This document shows, one piece after another, positions 24,444 to 31,933 of a stretch of DNA of 64,000 nt. The DNA is taken from positions 62,001 to 126,000 of the forward strand of contig JBCCAY010000009.1 in the NCBI GenBank assembly GCA_039814575.1, written 5' to 3'. Position numbers and translations under genes: made by a program. The notes beneath the pieces were generated by a model that saw only the letters and a list, made by a program, of their open reading frames with translations, was not told where the DNA came from and searched no databases. How positions within the stretch are numbered: position 1 is the stretch's first letter; the number at the start of each line of letters is the position of its first letter. This DNA is from MED-G105 sp039814575 (GTDB taxonomy: Bacteria; Pseudomonadota; Alphaproteobacteria; Caulobacterales; Parvularculaceae).

Positions 24444-25330
24444 GCGAACAGTCCCGCATTCTCGGCGTCATCGGCGGCTCAGGCCTTTACGCCATCAACG
24501 CTCTCGAAGACGTTGAAAAACTAACCATCGACACGCCTTGGGGAGCCCCCTCAGCGCCCATCGTTTCTGGACGGATCGGCGCGCTGCAGGTGCGCTTTCT
24601 CGCCCGCCACGGTGAAGGCCATCGCTTGACGCCAGGCACGGTCAATTACCGCGCCAACATCGACGCCCTGAAACAAACCGGCGTCACCGACGTTCTCTCC
24701 CTCTCCGCGTGCGGATCGTTCAAAGAGGACTTAGCGCCCGGAACGTTCGTCATCGTCGACCAATTTATCGACCGCACCGTCCACCGGGAGAACTCTTTCT
24801 TCGGACCGGGATGCGTCGCCCATGTCTCCATGGCTGATCCCATCTGCCCCGCCCTCGCCAAGGCGGCAGCGGCGAGCGCGGCGGCCCTCAACATAAAACA
24901 TGCGTTCGGCGGAACGTATCTCTGCATGGAAGGCCCGCAGTTTTCGACGAAAGCAGAAAGTCATCTCTATAAGTCTTGGGGCGCCGACGTCATCGGCATG
25001 ACCAACGCCACGGAAGCCAAACTCGCGCGTGAAGCGGAGCTGCCCTATACGAGCGTCGCCATGGTCACTGATTATGATTGTTGGCATGAGGAGGAAGAAG
25101 CGGTGGAAGTCGCGGCGATCCTCGCGACGATGCAGGCGAACACGGAGAACGCCAAACGCCTCCTCGCCGACCTCGCCCCGCGGCTTGGCCCAACGCGCAC
25201 GCCGTCGCCACTGGGGATTGAAACCTGCCTCGACACGGCGCTGATTACGCCGCCAGAAGCGCGCGATCCGGCGCTCTTAGAGAAATTGAAATCGGTCGCC
25301 GGACGGGTTCTAGGAATCAACGACAATTAA
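24440..25330 (+). CDS. mtnP: S-methyl-5'-thioadenosine phosphorylase
   Basis: 296-residue phosphorylase splitting methylthioadenosine into adenine and methylthioribose-1-phosphate, the first step of methionine salvage. Landmarks are GVIGGSGLYAI at the N-terminus (phosphate loop), ARHGEGHRLTPGTVNYRANI, SACGSFKEDLAPGTFVIVDQFIDRT, TYLCMEGPQFSTKAES and GMTNATEAKLAREAELPYTSVAMVTDYDCW, which carries the purine-binding Asp. It starts at GTG within a 4-base overlap with the TerB-like gene. No other methionine-salvage gene is nearby. Confidence 0.93.
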   Translation: MSEQSRILGVIGGSGLYAINALEDVEKLTIDTPWGAPSAPIVSGRIGALQVRFLARHGEGHRLTPGTVNYRANIDALKQTGVTDVLSLSACGSFKEDLAPGTFVIVDQFIDRTVHRENSFFGPGCVAHVSMADPICPALAKAAAASAAALNIKHAFGGTYLCMEGPQFSTKAESHLYKSWGADVIGMTNATEAKLAREAELPYTSVAMVTDYDCWHEEEEAVEVAAILATMQANTENAKRLLADLAPRLGPTRTPSPLGIETCLDTALITPPEARDPALLEKLKSVAGRVLGINDN

Positions 25331-25479
25331 GGCTGTAGCGGAGTGATTGACGCGCCGCGCCCTCAAGCGGCGGCATCCAACCCCTGCACCGAACCGCAGT
25401 TGAAACAGTACTAAACCTTTGCGCTACGCACGCGCCTTCGTCATCGTTAAAGCAAACAGACTCTCATACGGAGCACGCA

Positions 25480-26301
25480 ATGACGCAGGATGACGCGAAA
25501 GACGCCGAAAGCTTCCTAGCCCTTCACCATCAATCAGAGCCGCTGCTATTGCCCAACCCCTGGGATATCGGCAGCGCAAAGATCCTTGAAAAGATCGGCT
25601 TCAAAGCGCTGGCGACAACGTCCGGCGGTTTCGCCTGGAGCATCGGCAAACTCGACGGCGCCGTCAGCCTCGAAGAAAAACTCGAGCATTGCCGCGCCCT
25701 GTGCGACGCGGTCGACATTCCCGTCGCGGCTGATCTCGGCTCCGGCTTCGGCGCCGAACCAAAAGAGATCGCGGCCACCGTGACGGCGGCCGGCGCAACG
25801 GGCCTTGCCGGCGTTTCCATTGAAGACGCAGCGAACCCCTATTTCGGCGGCGCCTATGACACTCCCCTCGCTACGGAACGCGTGGCGGCCGCCGTCGAAG
25901 CGGCGCGCGCCTTGCCCGGCGAACTTGTGGTGACGGCGCGTTGCGAACATTTCTCCACCGGCGATCGCAATTTTGACGACTGCCTTGCGCGGTTGAAAGC
26001 ATATGAAGACGCTGGCGCCGACGTCCTCCATGCACCAGGCATGACGGATTTGGACCAAATCAAAGACCTATGCGCCGCACTGGAGAAGCCCGTCAACGTT
26101 CTCATCGGCTTCAGACAAATGCCGCATACGGCCAAAGAGCTTGGGGCCGTCGGCGTTAAGCGCATTAGTCTTGGCACGGACCTTGCCCGCATCGCCTATG
26201 GCGCGGCGATGAACGCCGCAAAAGAATTTCTTGAGACAGGCGCTATTCAATCGCAAGACGTCGACGCCCGGTCAAAAGATGTCGCCAATGCGATGCTTTA
26301 A
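25480..26301 (+). CDS. Isocitrate lyase/PEP mutase family enzyme
   Basis: 273 residues of the PEP-mutase/ICL superfamily (TIM barrel, Mg-dependent cleavage or formation of C-C or P-C bonds next to a carboxylate). Landmarks are LLLPNPWDIGSAKILEKIGFKALATTSGGFAWS, the metal-site ADLGSGFG, VSIEDAANPYFGG, VTARCEHF and the long C-terminal VGVKRISLGTDLARIAYGA. The subfamily matches carboxyvinyl-carboxyphosphonate phosphorylmutase-like or oxaloacetate-decarboxylase-like annotations, but the active-site Cys of true isocitrate lyase is not in its usual motif. GGAG lies before the ATG. It stands alone and converges on the P-loop gene. Confidence 0.85.
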   Translation: MTQDDAKDAESFLALHHQSEPLLLPNPWDIGSAKILEKIGFKALATTSGGFAWSIGKLDGAVSLEEKLEHCRALCDAVDIPVAADLGSGFGAEPKEIAATVTAAGATGLAGVSIEDAANPYFGGAYDTPLATERVAAAVEAARALPGELVVTARCEHFSTGDRNFDDCLARLKAYEDAGADVLHAPGMTDLDQIKDLCAALEKPVNVLIGFRQMPHTAKELGAVGVKRISLGTDLARIAYGAAMNAAKEFLETGAIQSQDVDARSKDVANAML

Positions 26302-26313
26302 TGCCTATTCAGC

Positions 26314-26952
26314 TTAACGCCTTTGGCTCTGGCATACTGCGAGCACATCATCTGGTGTCGGACCATTCTCGCCAAGATCCTCGACGACCAATGTGGCGTC
26401 CGCCATCGCGTCGTAAATCTCCGCCCGCTGCGCCAGCAGTTTGGGGTAACAGCGCTTTAAAGCTACCTCGAACGCTTCCCCCGCCGCCGCGTCAAACGCC
26501 CCGCCCCAGATGACCGGCTTCGGCACCGAGAGATATTGCCCGATCAAAGCCTCGACGATGGGCGCGGTCGGCTCCAAATAAACAACTGTGAAGTGATCGT
26601 GGATGAATTGGCGCGCGCCGGTCGACGTGTGGGCGACGCTCCCCGTAGTGTCGAGGACGAGGCCCGGCTCATCCACCGGCGCGGCGAGCACGCCTTCCTC
26701 TTCGAGACGTAGATACTCAGCCTCGCGATCAGCATACCCGTCAGCCGTCGGCGCTCCCAGCCAGCCGGAGAGCGCCGCCATATCGTTCAAACCCAACGCA
26801 TTTTGAATGAGATCGTCAACGCCAAAGCCACGGCCGCCGAGCAGCGCGCTAAGACCACCCGTCAGGCGGCTTTTGCCGATATTCGACATGCCGACGAGCG
26901 CAATCCGCCCGTCATGGGGCATGGATTTCACGTCGACGGGCGGCCGCACCAT
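26314..26952 (-). CDS. Shikimate-kinase-like P-loop protein coupled to thrC
   Basis: 212 residues with a Walker A-like motif in ALVGMSNIGKSRLTGGLSALL, the shikimate-kinase-style second element GFGVDDLIQNALGL and the following helix (REAEYLRLEEEGVLAAPVDEPGLVLDTTGSVAHT) that resembles the FRxxE region. A TVVYLEPTAPIVEALIGQY segment fits the NMP-kinase-like core, and the C-terminal half is longer than in shikimate kinase. Its ATG overlaps the stop codon of thrC by one base (TAATG), so translation is coupled. Substrate unknown; homoserine or another small alcohol is one thought given the neighbour, but nothing in the sequence proves it. Confidence 0.65.
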   Translation of the reverse strand: MVRPPVDVKSMPHDGRIALVGMSNIGKSRLTGGLSALLGGRGFGVDDLIQNALGLNDMAALSGWLGAPTADGYADREAEYLRLEEEGVLAAPVDEPGLVLDTTGSVAHTSTGARQFIHDHFTVVYLEPTAPIVEALIGQYLSVPKPVIWGGAFDAAAGEAFEVALKRCYPKLLAQRAEIYDAMADATLVVEDLGENGPTPDDVLAVCQSQRR

Positions 26953-28310
26953 TAGGACGCGCCGTCAAGAACAGCGGCGAGCGCCGATAATTCAGGTTTC
27001 ATCGGCGTTTCAGCCGGTTTCGCGGCGAGCGCATCGGCAAGCGCCGGCGGCAACGGCACCGGCGCGCCGATGATCGGCTCAACGCCGTCAGCGAACTTCG
27101 CCGGGTGCGCCGTTCCGACGGTGAGGTAAACGCCCTCGCCGCCCGTCTCTTTGCGGTGGGCGCTCGCAGCGGCATGACCGACGGCGGTGTGCGGACACAT
27201 TAAATAGCCCGTCTCGTCATAGACGGATTTTAGGTGCGCGCCCGTTTCTTCATCGGTAAAGCGCGCGCCCCAGCAAACGCGGCGTACGGCGTCGACGTCA
27301 TTGTCGAAGAGCGTCAGGATTCGTTCGAAGTTATTCGGTCGGCCGACATCCATCGCATTTGATAATGTAGGTACAGATGGTCGTGGCCGATAAACGCCAG
27401 TCGTCAAATACTCAACAAACGGATCGTTTACATTGTGACCAACAACGAAACGGTCGATCGGTGCGCCCATCACGCGCGCCATCAAGCCGCCGGTGACATT
27501 GCCAAGATTGCCCGACGGCACGCTAATCGTCAGCGGCAAATCGGGATGCGCCGCCTTCAATTTGAGGCTCGCCCAGAAATAATAAAAGCTCTGCGGCGTG
27601 ACGCGCCCCACATTGATGGAGTTCGCCGACATAAGCCCGTGCTTTTCGTTCAAAGCCGGATCGCTGAAGGCCGCTTTGACGAGCGCCTGGCAATCGTCAA
27701 AAGCACCGTCGACGGCGAGCGCGCGGACATTGCCCTCTTTCACGCCAATCGTCGTCAATTGTGCAGCTTGGATACGACTGACGCCATCTTTCGGGAACAG
27801 GATAAACACCCGAACGCCAGGTTGTCCCGCGAAGGCCGCACCCACCGCGCCGCCAGTATCGCCGGACGTCGCAACGAGGATCGTTCGCTCTGCGCCGGAG
27901 CGCGCAATCAATCGCGAGGCGGACCGCGCCATGAACCGGGCGGCGTAGTCTTTAAATGCGAGCGTCGGCCCGTGGAACAATTCCAAGACATAGTCGCGCT
28001 CGTTCGCCGCCGCTGCGGCGCCGCCAATTTCCGCCCTACTCGCTACGCCGCGGATTGGCGGGTCAAAATCATAAGCGTCGGCGCAGATCTCTTGGACATC
28101 GTCATCGGAGAAGCGATCATCCATAAAATGACGAGCTAACCGCGCCGCAACCGCCGAAAACGGCGCTTTGGACAGATCTTGTCGTTCCGTCTCTGAAAAC
28201 GACGGAAACGCATCCGGCATCCATAGTCCGCCGTCAGGGGCGAGACTGGCGAGCAGCGCATCGGAAAACCGCGCTTTGAGCGTATCGTCTTTATGCGAAT
28301 GGAACAGCAT
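26952..28310 (-). CDS. thrC: Threonine synthase
   Basis: 452-residue PLP enzyme converting phosphohomoserine to threonine. The N-terminal SDALLASLAPDGGLWMPDAFP is typical of the long (class 2) ThrC, the PLP-binding Lys is in ELFHGPTLAFKDYAARFM, and the phosphate-binding loop is in LVATSGDTGGAVGAAF. Also clear are SANSINVGRVTPQSFYYF and VSVPSGNLGNVTGGLMARVMG. It leads a two-gene unit with the P-loop protein gene. The upstream 336 bp is shared with the divergent serine hydrolase. Confidence 0.95.
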   Translation of the reverse strand: MLFHSHKDDTLKARFSDALLASLAPDGGLWMPDAFPSFSETERQDLSKAPFSAVAARLARHFMDDRFSDDDVQEICADAYDFDPPIRGVASRAEIGGAAAAANERDYVLELFHGPTLAFKDYAARFMARSASRLIARSGAERTILVATSGDTGGAVGAAFAGQPGVRVFILFPKDGVSRIQAAQLTTIGVKEGNVRALAVDGAFDDCQALVKAAFSDPALNEKHGLMSANSINVGRVTPQSFYYFWASLKLKAAHPDLPLTISVPSGNLGNVTGGLMARVMGAPIDRFVVGHNVNDPFVEYLTTGVYRPRPSVPTLSNAMDVGRPNNFERILTLFDNDVDAVRRVCWGARFTDEETGAHLKSVYDETGYLMCPHTAVGHAAASAHRKETGGEGVYLTVGTAHPAKFADGVEPIIGAPVPLPPALADALAAKPAETPMKPELSALAAVLDGAS

Positions 28311-28646
28311 TGAATTTAGACCCTTTCGCGCCCGCTGTTAGACGACCTCCAAGGCTTGATCAAGGTCGACAATGCGAACTTCCGAGTCCCTAATAGAGGC
28401 GGAATGGCGGATTTCGGTCTTTTTCATCCTGCCGTCTCGACGGTGGATAGCGCACAAACGTCATCGAAACGTAACCGATGCGACGTCTTAACGCTTATAG
28501 CCAATTGAACGACTTGTTGGATAAAGCCAAGCGGTATACAATTATGCGGGCTTGGTGGACAAAATTCACGAAAATTAGAACGATAATTGGCGTCATTTTC
28601 GAGCGTTAGTGGTCGACGTGCGATGGTGTCAGCAGCGAGGAAAAAC
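28311..28646. other. Divergent promoter region between thrC and the serine hydrolase
   Basis: 336 bases without a supported gene. It holds one good plus-strand promoter, described separately; no leader peptide or attenuator-like hairpin with a U-run is visible before thrC. A 142-codon minus-strand frame (28424-28852) overlaps the start of the hydrolase gene and is taken as chance. Confidence 0.45.
28514..28542 (+). promoter_or_regulatory. Putative sigma-70 promoter of the serine hydrolase gene
   Basis: TTGTTG (28514-28519), a 17-bp spacer and TACAAT (28537-28542) fit the consensus, predicting a transcript starting near 28549 and a leader of about 98 nt. Confidence 0.45.
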
Positions 28647-30143
28647 ATGATAAATCTTATCAAACGACATGCATCTGGCCCCGTCGCAGCATCATTCATC
28701 GCCGTCGCTACAGCCTTAAACCCGGCTTTCACCAACCTCGCAGCGCAAGATGTGACCACGTATAATGATCCGACGCCAAACCTCAGCGCCCTCCTGGAAG
28801 CCGGCGAAATCGCGACCTTCACCTGCTCGGGGGTTTTTATCGCCGGCCGCACCCTGGAACAGCTAAAAACCCTTGAACTAACAAACGCCGACGGCTCGCC
28901 TTACAAGGTCGCCGGCGTCGTTCCCGAGATCTTGATTGACGATAAACAGCGCACCGTCGCCGTTTCTTACAGTGAGTTTCTGCCGCCTATGCGCGCCGCC
29001 TTTCGGGACGGCCTTGGCTGTTCAGTTCTGCCGGTTGGGTCTGGCCCCAATGCCGGCGAAAACTTGCCGAAGCTCTCAAAGAAACGGCCCGGCTATGATA
29101 AGGCTAATACAGACTGGCCCAAAAAAGGCCTCCTACAGCCAGCCAAAACCCCGAAACCTTACCAAGCGCGTCTCGACTCCGCGATTGAACGGACATTCCG
29201 GGGAGAAGGACATGGGCCGGGCGCGCGAACCATCGCGACCCTCATCGTTCATAAAGGCGAAGTCGTGGCCGAACGATATCGTGACGGCTTTGGTCCGCAT
29301 ACGCAGTATCGCACATGGTCCACCGCGAAGAGCCTCGCAAGCGCCGTTATCGGCGCCGCCATCCAAGACGGCGTGCTGCCCGGCGTCGAAACGACTGCGC
29401 CGATCCCAGAATGGCGAGATACGAATGACCCCCGCGCCGACATAACACTCGAAAACTTGCTGCATATGGCGAGCGGCCTTCGCTCCGTCGTGCCAGACGA
29501 CGGGAGCAACACGCCGGCAGCGTATTGGGCGGGTATTGACAGCGCCGCCGACGCTGTGTCGCAACCTTTAATCCACAAGCCGGGCGCACATTGGCATTAC
29601 GCCAACTACGATACGCTCTTGTTGATGCGTTCATTAAAAGCGGCTCTCGGCGACGATCAAAAATATCGCGACTACCCTTATCGTCGTCTGTTCGACCGTA
29701 TCGGCATGCACGACACGTTCGCCGAAACCGACCCATACGGAAATTATGTCATGAGCAGCCAGGTATATACGAACGCCCGTGACCTGGCGCGGTTCGCCAC
29801 TTTGTTTCTCAATGACGGCGTCTGGCGCGGACAACGCATCTTGCCGGAAGGTTGGGCGGACTATAGCTGCACCAGTACGGACGCAGAGCCCAAACCCTCC
29901 TGGGGCGGCGTGGAATATGGCGCGCAATGGTGGATCTATCCCGTCAAATTTGACGCCGACGCCGGCGTTGAAAACCTCAAAGTCTGTTCCACGAACGGCG
30001 CGCGCGGACAGTATGCCGCTTTTTCACCTGAACACGATCTGGTCATGGTGCGCCGCGGCGTGGACGCTTGGGAAATGCAAGGCTTTGACGAAGTGCAATT
30101 CTTCAAAGACGTCATCGCAGCGGTATCGGCGCCGCTGGAGTAA
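28647..30143 (+). CDS. Exported serine hydrolase of the beta-lactamase (class C / 6-aminohexanoate hydrolase) family
   Basis: 498 residues from the ATG at 28647, which has GAGGA before it and a signal peptide (ASFIAVATALNPAFTNLAAQ). An N-terminal domain of about 150 residues of no clear family precedes a serine beta-lactamase-like domain. There, the Ser-x-x-Lys motif is in WSTAKSLASAVIGAAIQDG, the Tyr-x-Asn motif in HYANYDTLLLMRSLK, and LENLLHMASGLRS is diagnostic of this family. Members hydrolyse esters or amides; DD-peptidase or beta-lactamase activity is less likely than esterase activity. It is divergent from thrC. Confidence 0.85.
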   Translation: MINLIKRHASGPVAASFIAVATALNPAFTNLAAQDVTTYNDPTPNLSALLEAGEIATFTCSGVFIAGRTLEQLKTLELTNADGSPYKVAGVVPEILIDDKQRTVAVSYSEFLPPMRAAFRDGLGCSVLPVGSGPNAGENLPKLSKKRPGYDKANTDWPKKGLLQPAKTPKPYQARLDSAIERTFRGEGHGPGARTIATLIVHKGEVVAERYRDGFGPHTQYRTWSTAKSLASAVIGAAIQDGVLPGVETTAPIPEWRDTNDPRADITLENLLHMASGLRSVVPDDGSNTPAAYWAGIDSAADAVSQPLIHKPGAHWHYANYDTLLLMRSLKAALGDDQKYRDYPYRRLFDRIGMHDTFAETDPYGNYVMSSQVYTNARDLARFATLFLNDGVWRGQRILPEGWADYSCTSTDAEPKPSWGGVEYGAQWWIYPVKFDADAGVENLKVCSTNGARGQYAAFSPEHDLVMVRRGVDAWEMQGFDEVQFFKDVIAAVSAPLE

Positions 30144-30564
30144 CTCCTAAACTGCTATCTGTTCACTGGTTAAGGGTGACTTCAACGAACCAGACGAACG
30201 CATCTTATGTCGTGACGAGATCCGTGGCGGCGGCGCCACGACGTTCTCGTCACGCTCCATTCGCCGCCATGCGCCGCCTTGGCGGGCGCACCAAAATTCT
30301 ATAGAAGTTTTTACAGCGTCAGAGATCTTTGCTACGACATAAGTCATTTTTCCAAGAGCCCGATTCAAAACTTGGGAAATAGCGTGACACGAGAGGGTCA
30401 GACGGTCGTTTGCCGCCCGACGATGCGGTGCTGGCTCTTACTTTTTTAGATTTAGAGCCTGAGCGGTATGGATTTGCCGCCAACGAACGTCTGATTCGAG
30501 AGGTTTTCCAGTGTTGCACCAATTTCCAATCGGGCTCTAAGCAGCGTCGTAGAGAACGAGATCA
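30144..30564. other. Intergenic region between the serine hydrolase and M24 genes
   Basis: About 420 bases without a supported gene. A 63-codon plus-strand frame at 30410-30601 and a 67-codon minus-strand frame at 30319-30522 lack Shine-Dalgarno sequences and domains. The sequence AGAGCCCGATT (about 30356-30366) recurs inverted near 30530, and a weaker hairpin (TTTCCAAG / CTTGGGAAA) surrounds the first copy. A remnant element or regulatory region is possible; no transcript signal is clear. Confidence 0.35.
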
Positions 30565-31761
30565 ATGCCAAAAACCGCTTTCGCGCGAACTGAATATATA
30601 GAACGAATCGTCAAGACGAAGACGTGCATGGAAACGAAGGGCATCGACCTCTTCATCGTCGCGCAGCCCGAGAACATGCTTTATCTATCGGGATACGCTA
30701 ATCAGACCTATCCATTTTTGGGCTTCGTCATTATTGCTTCCGATGAGGAAGAACCGCTTTGGGTGGGACGAGAAAGCACCGATCAGCCAGCCGCCCGGTT
30801 AACGACTTTTATGTCGGATGACCGGTTCGTCGGATATCCGGAGACCTGTCATTCGGGCGCGCAGATCTGGCGGACAGATTCCGGCGACACCGTCGAAACA
30901 TTCTTAGCGAACGTGCTTGCCGAGCGCGGTTGGGATAAAAGACGCATCGGGCTCGAGTTTGAAGCGCCGAACATTTCCACCGAGTTCGTGCAATGCCTTC
31001 AGCGCCTACTGCCTCAATCGACAATTATCCCCGCCGACGGTCTTTGCGCCAGTTTGCGTGTCGTCAAATCTCCACAAGAAATTGACTATATCCGCCAAGC
31101 CGGCGTGATTACAGAGCGGGCGATGCAAATCGCTATCGAATCAATCACTGAAGGCGTGCGCCAGTGCGACACCGCAGCGGCCGTCTACCAAGCGCTAGTC
31201 GCTGGGACACCGGAATACGGCGGACAACAGCCCTATATGGAGTTTACTGTCGGCGAGCGCGGACCGGCGATCCGCTCTTTTTGGACCGACGCGCCTTATC
31301 GCAAAGGAGAGCTTGCGTGTCTGGAACTCTTCGGACGACGGTTTGGATATGAAGCCGGCCTAACGCGCTCAATCTCGGTCGGCAAACCGTCCGACTTCGT
31401 CGCCAATATGATGGCGGTTGTCGTTGAGGCGATGAACGAGGCCTATGAGCACGTGCGCCCCGGCGTAACCTATGGGCAAGTCGGCGAGGTGTTGCACGCC
31501 GTCATCACTAAGCACGGATTTGAAGCCCGGCACGGCCTTGGCTACTCATTCAACGATTGGGGGGACGACGGGAAAGCGGCTTGGCTGGCGCCGGGCGACG
31601 ATATGATATTGGCGCCGAACCACACAATCCACATGTTGCCGGTCATGCGCATGGAGAACGGCGATTGGGGTTTATCTATGAGCACGACGCTTAGAGTGAC
31701 CGAAACAGGGCCCGCGGAACACCTCACCTTGGCGCCGAGCGAACTCATCGTCAAAGTTTGA
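30565..31761 (+). CDS. Creatinase-type M24-family protein without metal ligands
   Basis: 398 residues with a creatinase N-terminal domain (KGIDLFIVAQPENMLYLSGYANQTYPFLGFVI) and a C-terminal pita-bread domain (VKSPQEIDYIRQAGVITERAMQIAIE). True M24 metallopeptidases carry five metal ligands. Here the first Asp is Glu (LELFGRRFGYEAGLTRS), the second Asp is Gly in the same stretch, the first Glu is Leu (NHTIHMLPVM) and the last Glu is Ser (GLSMSTTLRVTETG), while the His in RHGLGYSF remains. That pattern fits metal-independent members such as creatinase and ectoine hydrolase (DoeA), which cleave C-N bonds in small molecules. No ectoine genes flank it. It converges on an S9 peptidase gene. Confidence 0.82.
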   Translation: MPKTAFARTEYIERIVKTKTCMETKGIDLFIVAQPENMLYLSGYANQTYPFLGFVIIASDEEEPLWVGRESTDQPAARLTTFMSDDRFVGYPETCHSGAQIWRTDSGDTVETFLANVLAERGWDKRRIGLEFEAPNISTEFVQCLQRLLPQSTIIPADGLCASLRVVKSPQEIDYIRQAGVITERAMQIAIESITEGVRQCDTAAAVYQALVAGTPEYGGQQPYMEFTVGERGPAIRSFWTDAPYRKGELACLELFGRRFGYEAGLTRSISVGKPSDFVANMMAVVVEAMNEAYEHVRPGVTYGQVGEVLHAVITKHGFEARHGLGYSFNDWGDDGKAAWLAPGDDMILAPNHTIHMLPVMRMENGDWGLSMSTTLRVTETGPAEHLTLAPSELIVKV

Positions 31762-31933
31762 CGACTAGACTCAAGCCTAGCGCGGTTAAGCGCTCAAGAT
31801 GTAAGGTCAGTCGCCGCGGGCGTTCTTCATTCAATGGAATGATCAGCGCCTCTCTTCTGCGCCAGAATACAGCCCACGAACTATATTAAACCGTAGACGG
31901 CGTTAAAGCTGCGGCGTGTACGGTCAAACGCCG

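Noticed and set aside
27435..28139. 234-codon plus-strand frame antisense to thrC
   Set aside because: Shadow of a clear threonine synthase; no domain.
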